Assembly (NCBI GenBank): GCA_018136815.1 | Contig: CM030931.1 | Coordinates: forward strand, 11,214,612 to 11,278,611 | Origin: Isochrysis galbana | Lineage: Eukaryota > Haptophyta > Isochrysidales > Isochrysidaceae | Reading direction: 5' to 3' | Length of the DNA: 64,000 bases | Shown: positions 55,101 through 64,000 of the stretch, in pieces | Numbering within the stretch: position 1 is the stretch's first letter | Layout: each line of letters begins with the position of its first letter | Translations under genes and position numbers: made by a program | The notes under the pieces: generated by a model | The model's input: the letters and a program-made list of their open reading frames with translations, nothing else | Database searches by the model: none | What the model was told of the DNA's origin: nothing

Positions 55101-56530
55101 CCACACCAACCACCCAAACACTCTCTACACCCTCCCCCCACGCCTTCCGACGATTATTGTGACGGCCTCCCCCCACGCCTCCCGACGATTATTGTGACGG
55201 ACCGAGGCCCGAGCAAAGCAACGGTGCGTGCGTGGTGCGGGCGCCCGCAGGTGTGGTGGCGTGGGCGAGAGTGAGGCAGCATGCCATCACAACGCTCTCG
55301 TATCCCGTCTACACCACACCAACCACCCAAACACCCTCCACACCCTCCCCATACGCCTGCCGACGATTATTGTGACGGACCGAGCAACGACAGGCCGAGC
55401 AACGTAACAACGGTGCGCGTGTGGTGGGGGCGCCCGCAGGTGTAGTGGCGTGGGCGAGAGTGAGGCAGCATGTCATCACAACGCTCTCGTATCCCGTCTA
55501 CACCACACCAACCACCCAAACACCCTCCACACCCTCCCCATACGCCTGCCGGCGATTATTGTGACGGACCGAGCAACGACAGGCCGAGCAACGTAACAAC
55601 GGTGCGCGTGCGGTGGGGGCGCCCGCAGGTGTAGCGGCGTGGGCGAGAGTGAGGCAGCATGTCATCACAACACTCTCGTATCCCGTCTACACCACACCAA
55701 CCACCCAAACACTCTCTACACCCTCCCCCCACGCCTTCCGACGATTATTGTGACGGCCTCCCCCCACGCCTCCCGACGATTATTGTGACGAACCGAGGCC
55801 CGAGCAAAGCAACGGTGTGTGCGTGGTGCGGGCGCCCGCACGTGTGGCGGCGTGGGCGAGAGTGAGGCAGCATGCCATCACAACGTTCTCGTATCCCGTC
55901 TACACCACACCAACCACCCAAACACCCTCCACACCCTCCCCCCACGCCTTCCGACGATTATTTTGACGGACCGAGCAACGACAGGCCGAGCAACGTAACA
56001 ACGGTGCGCGTGTGGTGGGGGCGCCCGCAGGTGTAGTGGCGTGGGCGAGAGTGAGGCAGCATGTCATCACAACACTCTCGTATCCCGTCTACACCACACC
56101 AACCACCCAAACACTCTCTACACGCCCCCACCCCACGCCTTCCGACGATTATTGTGACGGACCAAGGCCCGAGCGTAACAACGATGCGTGTGTGGTGCGG
56201 GCGCCCGCACGTGTGGCGGCGTAGGCGAGAGTGAGGCAGCATGCCATCACAACGCTCTCGTATCCCGTCTACACCACACCAACCACCCAAACACCCTCCA
56301 CACCCTCCCCCCACGCCTTCCGACGATTATTGTGCTGACGGACCGAGCAACGATGCGCCGAGCAACGTAACAACGGTGCGTGTGTGGTGCGGGCGCCCGC
56401 AGGTGTGGCGGCGTGGGCGAGAGTGAGGCAGCATGCCATCACAACACTCTCGTTTCCCATCTACACCACACCAACCACCCAAACACCCTCCACACGCCCC
56501 CACCCCACGCCTTCCGGCAAATATTGTGAC
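55046..56530. repeat. Tandem array, eight units of 180-213 bp
   Basis: Units start near 55046, 55259, 55448, 55637, 55850, 56039, 56219 and 56411, each with GTGGGCGAGAGTGAGGCAGC. Later come CCACACCAACCACCCAAACA and CGACGATTATTGTGACGG. The two 213-bp units (first and fifth) carry an extra copy of the ACGATTATTGTGACG block. The array starts inside the 5' part of the adjoining LINE tail, so the unit contains LINE-derived sequence. Confidence 0.92.
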
Positions 56531-56821
56531 ACCACGACACCACGTAGGCTAGCGCTAGCGTTGGGCTGGGCACCCTATACCTATAACACGACCTTCATCA
56601 GTACGTAAAGCGCCACGGCTAGAACACTCTTCTTTTTGTTACTATACAAGCATGCTCAGCCCCTACCACACGATGCAATATTGCAATATGGTACGTTACG
56701 TATTGTGTTCTTTCCGACGCGGGACACGGGGAATATTAGAATGCTTTCTACACACAAGAGGTGGCAGTAGCAAAGATGGGGTGACTCACAAGTTGTGCCC
56801 TGCACACTCCAACGACGAACG
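56531..56821. other. Spacer right of the tandem array
   Basis: Ordinary sequence; no gene or RNA recognised. Confidence 0.4.
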
Positions 56822-57444
56822 TCAATGGCGCTGCGGAGCCTCGCGCCTCTTCAGTCGCATTGCACGCATTCTCAAGGCAGATGGACCGACATTCTCCGCG
56901 AACGACCCTTGCGGACGGCCTCGCTTTCGTCGAGGGGCATGCATGGTGCCCCCCCCGGACGTGTGCGACGCGGCTTGGGCAGCTAGTGAGCCAGGAATAT
57001 CCGCCCCTGCCCGCCTACGTGTGTTGCCTGGCGGCTCTGGAGACGCCGTCTCCGATGGCCCATCACCTGGGTGTAGGCCGTCGTCGGCGTCCGGCTCACT
57101 ATTTGCCTGCGTGTCATCAACGGAAAGCAACACGTGAGCCTCACACTCATGCTCCTCGGCATCTGCCTCGGCCGCAGCGAACACAGGGTCAAGACATCTT
57201 CGCCGTCTTTGAGTGACCAGATTCCGGCGGCGCTTCACCGCCTGGATCGCCCAGTCTTGCAGTGCTTCAGCCGCCTCCTCGACAACCTGCCAGATGGAGA
57301 AGTCACGCAAGTGCACGCCAACAAGGTCGTAATAGTTTGGGCTCGGTGCGTCGGGCCGCGCAGGGCGTGCGCCATAGAGCTGCAGCTCTGGCGGAGCTTG
57401 GCTCAGGTGCAGCGTCCCGGGAAGCAGGAGCGATCACGGTAACG
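56822..57444 (-). CDS. Doubtful exon with an AT-hook-like motif
   Basis: Open from about 57444 to a stop at 56822. It reads LYGARPARPDAPSPNYYDLV, GVHLRDFSIWQVVEEAAEALQDWAIQAVKRRRN and, near the end, RKRGRPQGS, an AT-hook-like DNA-binding motif. No ATG opens the frame, so it would be a 3' exon. The opposite strand has an acidic open frame just upstream (57462-57593, DSSDGTSSDSESESEVESS to GFFSDGEA and stop), which competes as a coding claim. Neither is certain. A fragment of a transposon-encoded protein is also possible. Confidence 0.3.
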
Positions 57445-57599
57445 GTGGTGACGCCAAGGACGATGACAGCTCCGATGGCACTTCATCGGACAGCGAGTCC
57501 GAGTCTGAGGTGGAAAGCAGCTTGGAGGATGGAGAGGAAGAGGAGCAAGACGAGGAAGAGGACGGAGGCTTCTTTTCGGACGGCGAAGCCTAGCCTTCT

Positions 57600-58334
57600 A
57601 CACATTTGTCTTCTTCTCTGTGTGCACGTGTTGCGTGCATCGGGCTAGTATGAGCCATCATGTACGTACGTGGGGCTGCGTGACAGGGGTGCTTGCCTCT
57701 TGTCTCAACTGTGTTCACTTTGAGGGGGAGGGTCAGTAGTGGGTAGTTGTCTCTGTTCACTTTGGTGGCCTGAGGAGTAGTAGGTAGTTGACTATGTTCG
57801 TTTTTTGACCCTTTAAAGGTTTCAGTTAGTTGACTATGTTCAAACGGTCAAAAAGTTTGAGTTGAGTTCGCGTTCGACTATTTTTTATACCACCTACTTG
57901 TAGCGCCTGGATGCCATCACAGATGAGCGCGTGCACACTGAGCCAAGAAGGCTCATACACAGATTAAATTACTGCAATTTGTCATTTTCATATCTTAAAC
58001 AAACACAACAGCTACTGATATCAGCTGTCAGCTGATAAACTGCTTGCTCAGAGCCCCAAAGGTGATATCAGCTGATGGACCTCATCAGCTGATATAAGCT
58101 ACTGATATCGGTGTAAGCTCGAAGTCAGTGTCAGCTTACGAACTGATGCCACATCACTGTCGGCGGGGGCCTAGAGGAGAGGGGAGGCACGCCGGCGCGC
58201 TCCATTGCGACCAAGTATAAACTTAGTAGTAGTTGCGTTTACATCAACGAATATGTGGACGTTTTATGGTCTCCGCCTGACACCTTATGGTCTTCTGGTC
58301 TTCGGCCGATAAGCGATAAGAATCTCGTAGTAGT
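57600..58334. other. Intergenic region with short repeats and a hairpin cluster
   Basis: TAGTTGACTATGTTC repeats at 57786 and 57827. Between 58010 and 58110 GATATCAGCTGAT-like motifs recur, including an inverted repeat with 13-base arms ATATCAGCTGATG (58065-58077) and its complement (58083-58095) around a 5-base loop. No gene. Confidence 0.6.
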
Positions 58335-59134
58335 TAAAACTAAAGACCTTTAGAGGATTCGGGGCTAACGCCGATAGGTTGAGCGGTGCGCGGCATACTA
58401 CCTACATCTGCTAGCCATCGTACGTCCCCGAACTCCACCCACCTACCTCCCCCCCTGCGTTCCTTGTCGAGGCGCGGCGGAGCCACCTCGTCCGTTGAGG
58501 GTTCAGGGTACAGCAAGGGACGACGCACGACGCACCGGCGGCTGAGGCGGATCAAGTTGCAAGTTGTCGTTGTCGCAACTCAGCGGGATATCATCGGGGC
58601 AGAGTCAGACATAGGTTAGGGCAGCCCTGGGGGTTACGAGTTGAGCGAGCGAGTGGACCGAGCGGCGATTGTTTGAGTAGCAAGCCGCCTTTTTCACTTT
58701 ACATCAATGCACGCATCTACCTTCGTTTGGCGAGTTTGCGTAAACTGCTACTTGGACTGCACAGGTAGGGGCACTGAGCACTGAGGGGGGAGCCGGAGCC
58801 GAAGGCCCGTGCAGTGCCCCCCCCCCCCCCCCCGCTTCTTCTCCCCTCGTCGCCCCTCCTCCCCACAGCTCTTTTATGCTACGTCTCCTCCCTCAATTCT
58901 TGCAGTTTGCTGATATGGCTATATGGTGCAGTCAACTCCTTTAGTGGAAGTGCCCCGGTCTCCTACCGGTCCGCCTTGTCCATTTGGGTAATAAGCTCCC
59001 CCTCCCCCTCGACGAGTCACGTCCCTCGCACCTCGCTACAGTCCTACACGCCAAAAGACTAGGTGTCTCAGCTCAAGGTGGTTTGCGTAGAAGAAGCAGA
59101 GTGTGGGTTTGTAGAGTGAGGACAAACCGCGGCA
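58335..59134. other. Intergenic region, no gene
   Basis: Contains a C run (58819-58834) and CT-rich patches. It forms the 3' flank of the 1299-aa gene. Confidence 0.45.
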
Positions 59135-62100
59135 TCAGTCGACACTCATCGCCTCATCGACATGTCGTTCGGAGAGGAGTACATTCTTGCACCATCCGGG
59201 GCGCAACAAGCTCCGCATGGTATGCAGCTCTATCAGGGTGTGTCGTGACGAAATTCTTGTGCCTACAACATCCACCGGTGTGGCGGGCTGCTGAAAGAGT
59301 GAGGGCGAACTCTTACTCTTCATAAGAGTAGCCTGCGGCGCAACCTTTGGATCACCAAATCCAGAAGAACATCCATGCGGATCGCAAGTCACAAAGCGAT
59401 CGCTTTGATGGGCTGCAGAAGACGGGCTCCGCGCAGACGGAATCTTGATCGATTCGACTAGGTGTGGAAGGATTTTCTCGCAACTATTAGAACCTTGCGC
59501 TGCAAGTGCCTTGGCAGTCGGTTGGCAACCATTTCGATGGGTGTTTTCGGCGTCGCATGCACTTACGGTCTGCGATTCGCGCGTCGTGCGCCGCTTGGTC
59601 AGCAGTGCGCGCTCGACTGTAAGCTGGCGCCGTCGATTGGCTATTGATTCGTCCAATGCATGTAGAGCGCGAGATCCGCCCGGCGCTGCGCAAGCAGACG
59701 CACATGACCTAGGGCTAGTCATTGCAACGGGTTTCCGCAACCCTCTCCCCGAGCCGTAGTAGTCACCATTGCTAGATGCGCCAAAGTCTTTCACGCCAAC
59801 ACGCTCAGGTACAGCCGCAATGATGGCGGTGCTGGGTGTGATGTCTTCCTCGCCGAGCACCAATTGCTGATAACCGATACTTGGGTGCTTAGCTATGCTT
59901 GGGTGTGTGCGAGCGTTGTGAGATGACGGAGAACCTAAGTCTAAGGGAATCGGCATGGCATCATCCATACCACTCCTATCGCTCGAGGTAGGGTCTTCAT
60001 CCCGATCGCACGAGACGGGAGCTTGGTGAGTGCACGAATGCACCCCCATGAACGTATTGGATGATGTGTCGAGCGAGTATTCTGAACCCGAGGAGGGTCT
60101 AATTGAGGGCCGCGACAGCCCGTGGATGGCGTTGCATACTGTGTCGATGCGTCGCGCTGCGTGACAGAGATGACCACCTCCCTCATGATGTTTGAGTGCT
60201 GTCCGGGAAAGAGCCATCTGTATCGTCGAAAGCCGGGGTGCTCGAAGGCCTCGGACCTCGCGAGAGCGCGCGCAATGTGTGGCGGAGACCACGCGGGTGG
60301 CAATCGCGCAGAGCCATTCCGCCGCTTGCGACTCAAGAGCTGCAGCCACAGAGGTACCAATAGTTGGCCGGCAAAGCAAGGACTCCAGCGATTGCAAGCG
60401 TGCCTCGAGAGAAGCAGCGTCGGAGCGAGGCGGCAGCCGATCGAGGGCCCTAAGCGCTTGGGAGGACGCATGGGCGTGATCTTGCGAGAGCGCTGCGATG
60501 TGACGTGCAGCCTCGTCGAGGTTGCGGTAGAGCTTTTGCATACGAATCATCGCATCGGAGGATGAAGATTCGCTCAGCGCGGACGACGAGGCTTCGACGG
60601 TGAATTGAATCGCATTGGCATCCGATTGGCTCTCTCGTGCTTCCCTTTCATTGCCCCATTCGGCAATCGTGCCCATGTGGGTGGCCCACGCCTTGGCCGC
60701 AGCGCGGAAGCGCAGCTCTACGCGCTCGACTTGCCAAGGAGCGGCCACAGGTGTGCATTTTCTGCGTCGCCTTGTGTAACGAGCTGCCGGCGAGGTCATC
60801 CGCTTTGGAGAGACAACACCTCCCATGTCAGGGTCAGCATCAAGAGGCGACCCGCCATGCTCTCTCCAATCATCGGCTCGGCATGCCCTTCTGGTTCGCG
60901 GTGCCTCGCTGGCAGCATCGTGCAAACGTTGATTGAGCGACATGCGGACGGACGGACCGGAAGTGGAGCAGATGGAGGAGCCGTCTTGCTCTTGTGAAAA
61001 GGGCACGTATGAGAGTTCTGCTAAGTCGCTGAATTCAATGTCACTGTCTGGCGCAGTGCACGAGTTAATAAGGCCTTCAGCGCTTCCACATTGCCGAGGA
61101 CTACCATGCCAATCTGGACTCGAGGGCGAACCTCTTAGCACACCGCGCGTATTGCCATGGCATGGCACATCTTTTACCGAGTGAACGAGCGTAGAAGACG
61201 GTTGGGCGCAGCTTCCGCCCGAAGCGCTCAGGTTTGCTCTTGCCGCTGCTCCAGTGCATTCGATGGGCTCACACTCGTTGCCATACTGCGAGATCCCATC
61301 GATGCGCTGGGGTAGAAGAATGGCGAGGACATTTAGTCGGGATACATCCCCCGACATCGACTGTCCCGTCGGGACCGATACTCTATCCACGCTTGCTGAC
61401 AGCTGGGCGGTTCCTGTCGCCTTGGCGTCGAAGACGACGGCAAGACCGAGGGGTTCTCTTAACATCTCGTTGAGGGTGAGTGGAATCTCCTCTCCCGGTT
61501 GCAGTACGTGCTCGGCTGTGGGCGGAACAAGCCCGCGTGGAGGTGGCGTTCGGACGCACTCTGAAAGTTCACAACCCCATTCACGTGGAGTGGCGGCCGG
61601 GAGCGGCTCAGGTAGAACCGGCATTCCGGATGCTTGAAGGAATTCACGTTTGCTAAGGAGGCGGAGGCGAATGACACCTTGCGTGTCATTGATTGCACGA
61701 AGATGGTGGTCAATGGGGGCGTTGAGCTGGATGCGAACATGCGTGCAGTGACCGCCACCCTCTTCTGGAGGAGCAACTGTGGAGTAAGAGCTGAGCAGGC
61801 GTTCCAATGTGTGCTCATCCATCCTCCCATGCGCCGCGAGGTTGTGATCCCGATGTAATGAGGTCGCTGATGCACCCCTGGCTTGGTCTCCCGGCTTGTC
61901 ATCTGGAAGGCTGGCGCTCAACGTATGCACGAAGATGGATAAAGGGAGGGATGGCAGCTCAGAGGGAAGCGATGAGAGCCATGCAAACATGGAGGCGGCT
62001 GCATCCGCCCAGGCGGCCGAGGAGCTTGGCGCCATCGGAATATGCGTACGCATTAGACGGAGATTTAGCCGATCACGCGCTTGCCGCAGCTCTGTTCGGA

Positions 62101-63034
62101 GCTCGATGGGCGTGGCAGCGTTCGAATCCTCGACACCCGGATAATGGGCTGACGAGGGAGTTCGGAAACCGGAGGTGGCGGGCACGACATGCGGCATACA
62201 ACGCGGCTGCCAAATGAGGCGTCTCAACACATCTAGCTCATTCAACGCGCCGCAGGCAGAAAGCATCGCTGCCGCGCGTGGAACCCCCTCGATCCAGAAC
62301 GCGCGGTGGGAGAAGGCGGGACCTTCCTTGAGCATCCAATTCAGTAGATCAAGTAAAAGAGAGAGGGCCTCAGCCTCAGCCCAGACGGGGCAGACGGGCG
62401 GCGGCAGCTTGCCGGCACCGGTCGAGAGTTGATCTACCGAAAAAGCATCAGCACGGATGCCTAATGTTCCGCTGCACGCCCGAGGCGCCGGCGATGGATG
62501 GAGCGGGCTAGCAGGTAGGGTGCTATTGCAAGCTCGAGCAGTGTCACTGTCAGCCAGTGCCTTTACCAGAGCCTTGGCGTCCGCTCTCGCAGCTCGGAGT
62601 GCCTTTTGCAGCGCAAAGAGGGCACATTGCTGCATCGCCAGCAGCCGTATCGCCCAGGGTGGAAGCTCCATCAGTGGGCTCTTTGTGGTTGCTCTCAGGG
62701 TGGGAAGGACCACTACCCCTGTCGTGTCGACAGATGGTGCTGCCGTGGCCGTTGGAGTGGTAGACTCGACGGGAGCCTGGGCGTGCAACTTGGTGCCTTG
62801 CCCTCCTGCATGCTCGGCCGGCCGTTCAGGCAGCCGCACAGGCAGCCACTTGGCCGGCTGGCCGGCTGGCGGCGTGCGGTCGACTGTGGGGGAGAGCATT
62901 GCCCATCTTCTGAATCCCTCGGCCGAGGGCGTGGAGCCGTGGTGCGGGTGCGGCGTCATAGCGTGCGCCTGAGTTGGCAGGCCGACCGAGCGAGGCGCAG
63001 ACGAGGCGAGCGTGCGCGGAGCGAGCGCAGGCAA
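59135..63034 (-). CDS. Unrecognised 1299-aa protein, intronless
   Basis: One unbroken frame of 1299 codons, far longer than chance even at this GC content. Composition changes along the protein. Residues 110-330 are helical and compact (PPWAIRLLAMQQCALFALQKALRAARADAKALVKAL; WAEAEALSLLLDLLNWMLKEGPAFSHRAFWIEGVPRAAAML). About 400-520 has a strand-rich part (HCTHVRIQLNAPIDHHLRAI; GVIRLRLLSKREFL; EIPLTLNEMLREPLGLAVVFDAK). About 750-850 is a basic and helical part (VERVELRFRAAAKAWATHMGTIAEWG). The rest is serine-rich linker. No signal peptide, membrane segment or known motif. ATG at 63034 is the first in frame; an ATG at residue 26 is an alternative. Function unknown. Confidence 0.65.
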   Translation of the reverse strand: MPALAPRTLASSAPRSVGLPTQAHAMTPHPHHGSTPSAEGFRRWAMLSPTVDRTPPAGQPAKWLPVRLPERPAEHAGGQGTKLHAQAPVESTTPTATAAPSVDTTGVVVLPTLRATTKSPLMELPPWAIRLLAMQQCALFALQKALRAARADAKALVKALADSDTARACNSTLPASPLHPSPAPRACSGTLGIRADAFSVDQLSTGAGKLPPPVCPVWAEAEALSLLLDLLNWMLKEGPAFSHRAFWIEGVPRAAAMLSACGALNELDVLRRLIWQPRCMPHVVPATSGFRTPSSAHYPGVEDSNAATPIELRTELRQARDRLNLRLMRTHIPMAPSSSAAWADAAASMFAWLSSLPSELPSLPLSIFVHTLSASLPDDKPGDQARGASATSLHRDHNLAAHGRMDEHTLERLLSSYSTVAPPEEGGGHCTHVRIQLNAPIDHHLRAINDTQGVIRLRLLSKREFLQASGMPVLPEPLPAATPREWGCELSECVRTPPPRGLVPPTAEHVLQPGEEIPLTLNEMLREPLGLAVVFDAKATGTAQLSASVDRVSVPTGQSMSGDVSRLNVLAILLPQRIDGISQYGNECEPIECTGAAARANLSASGGSCAQPSSTLVHSVKDVPCHGNTRGVLRGSPSSPDWHGSPRQCGSAEGLINSCTAPDSDIEFSDLAELSYVPFSQEQDGSSICSTSGPSVRMSLNQRLHDAASEAPRTRRACRADDWREHGGSPLDADPDMGGVVSPKRMTSPAARYTRRRRKCTPVAAPWQVERVELRFRAAAKAWATHMGTIAEWGNEREARESQSDANAIQFTVEASSSALSESSSSDAMIRMQKLYRNLDEAARHIAALSQDHAHASSQALRALDRLPPRSDAASLEARLQSLESLLCRPTIGTSVAAALESQAAEWLCAIATRVVSATHCARSREVRGLRAPRLSTIQMALSRTALKHHEGGGHLCHAARRIDTVCNAIHGLSRPSIRPSSGSEYSLDTSSNTFMGVHSCTHQAPVSCDRDEDPTSSDRSGMDDAMPIPLDLGSPSSHNARTHPSIAKHPSIGYQQLVLGEEDITPSTAIIAAVPERVGVKDFGASSNGDYYGSGRGLRKPVAMTSPRSCASACAAPGGSRALHALDESIANRRRQLTVERALLTKRRTTRESQTVSACDAENTHRNGCQPTAKALAAQGSNSCEKILPHLVESIKIPSARSPSSAAHQSDRFVTCDPHGCSSGFGDPKVAPQATLMKSKSSPSLFQQPATPVDVVGTRISSRHTLIELHTMRSLLRPGWCKNVLLSERHVDEAMSVD

Positions 63035-63469
63035 GAGGGAAGCGAGAGGCGAGTTCGGCGCTCTTCTCCGACGGGCGGGGGTTCAAACACAAGATGCCTC
63101 GCGCGCTCCTCGCTGTCCGACGGAAGAGGCGGCCGAGGGGAAGGTTGATTTTTTTGCACTCTAAAATCAAAGAGGAGTGATAGCGTTCTCACATAAAGTT
63201 TTACTAAATACGACTCCAGTATCCAGTATCGCATTTGTCATTTGTACTGTACTCTCGCAGAACGGCGAATCGAGGATCCTGGGTCGGGGGCCCTCAGACT
63301 TGCAGGTTTCTGGTTTCTGGGTAAACGGGACGAGATTATGCTTTAAGCATGATTTTGGCTTTTGGCTTTGGGCTTTCGGCTTTCGGTTCTATTGTCTATT
63401 GTCTATTGCGATATTGATAGTAGTATTGATATTGACATTGCGATAACCTACTTTTATAAGTGGAAGTGG

Positions 63470-63890
63470 GGGTCAATGGGGCCTCGCGCCCCCCTCATTC
63501 CATCGCGGACACCCTCTTGCTCCTGGGTGGGCCCGTACAACCAACCTCTCAGCCCCTGCCCCTGCCTTTTGGCAGGGGCTGGGCACACTGGACACTGGGC
63601 ACTCACCATTCATTATTCTGACCCAGACCCCTAGTGGGCGCGGGTCGCGAGCTGCGAGCTGCACGATGCACTCCCATGCCCGCGCTGGCGCTGGGCCCTG
63701 CCCTCGACCCTCGTGAACTAAGTTAATACGTAGTTCGCCCATCGATATGGGGGGGGGGGGGGCCGGGGGAACGAGCGCACGAGCGCCCCCTTCTCTCCTC
63801 TCTCCACTCCTCCCCTGCTGTGGCTGTGGGGGGTGGGGGTGGGGGAGGAAACACCACCCTCCTGGCATGCCTGATGGCTTGCCAGGAGTG
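63470..63890 (+). repeat. Dispersed GC-rich repeat, copy 3
   Basis: Combines blocks found separately elsewhere: GACACCC...GGGTGGGCCCG with the AGCCCCTGCC hairpin (as at 24.9 kb), CACTAGGGG-type block and GCTCGC-ACC (as at 13.5 and 36.05 kb), then GTTCGCCCAT...TCCACTCCTCCCCTGC and CTCCTGGCATGCCTGATGGC (as at 3.33-3.43 kb). This is probably the fullest copy. Confidence 0.7.
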
Positions 63891-64000
63891 TTGTATTCCT
63901 GCCCATCTGAAGGCTGTAGGCATGAATATTCGTGTAAGGTACGCGCTCACAATTACAATTGAACAGTTCCCCGTGTTGCCACTGACGCACAAGACACACA
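63889..64000 (-). mobile_element. Repeat or LINE copy carrying the empty target site, runs off the window
   Basis: Same sequence as 17151-17231 joined directly to 18180-18215, without the 17.2-18.2 kb LINE. The minus strand encodes QWQHGELFNCNCERVPYTNIHAYSLQMGRN, also read across the target of that insertion, so this is probably part of another element's coding region. Confidence 0.7.

Noticed and set aside
55046-56530. CRISPR array
   Set aside because: Units are 180-213 bp, repeated along their whole length with no unique spacers, in a eukaryotic context; an ordinary tandem repeat.

Overview
The window reads as nuclear DNA of a GC-rich, intron-containing alga. One protein (34.5-35.7 kb) starts with a signal-peptide-like segment ending in a G-A-F junction, as in plastid proteins of algae with a secondary red plastid. 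An axonemal protein (CFAP77) implies a flagellate. Membrane hybrid histidine kinases and GTGCGC/GTGAGC intron donors also occur. I infer a haptophyte or a stramenopile alga; the species cannot be named from sequence alone. Two 100-base assembly gaps lie at 27116-27215 and 52216-52315.

Genes left to right: secreted BPI/LBP-like lipid-binding protein (133-2765, -); family-4 glycosyltransferase (6169-8530, -); unrecognised 641-aa protein (11312-13237, +); CFAP77 (14234-15562, -); IQ-motif protein of 744 aa (22054-24524, -); membrane hybrid histidine kinase (29270-32473, -); double NTF2/SnoaL-like protein (34521-35654, +); GPALPP1/DUF3752 protein (37446-39454, +); C45-type Ntn hydrolase (41329-43329, -); a possible small gene (about 43.8-44.3 kb, +); a second histidine kinase, paralogous to the first (44345-46604, +); TPR protein (50219-52215, -, cut by a gap); 416-aa ORF (52350-53600, +); a doubtful AT-hook ORF (56822-57444, -); and a 1299-aa intronless orphan (59135-63034, -). 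I built most multi-exon models by hand, and their splice phases close without internal stops. The genes do not form an operon-like group. The only related pair is the two kinases, which share intron positions, one of them with a shortened receiver domain.

About half of the window is repeats. A LINE family with a CCHC zinc-finger-like 3' coding end occurs as at least eight 5'-truncated tails, several ending in an oligo-T run on the coding strand. One copy at 17.2-18.2 kb has a 17-bp target duplication, and its empty site is visible at the right end of the window. Three short DNA transposons have inverted ends and target duplications (8984-9890, 16477-16994, 28060-28550). Other elements are two interleaved inverted-repeat loci (19.3-20.9 kb and 36.8-37.1 kb), an eight-copy tandem array (55.0-56.5 kb), an inverted pair of a hairpin-rich repeat (26.4-27.1 and 47.9-48.9 kb), and long homopolymer and (GA)n/(CT)n tracts. 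I saw no rRNA, CRISPR array, intact tRNA or virus-like element.
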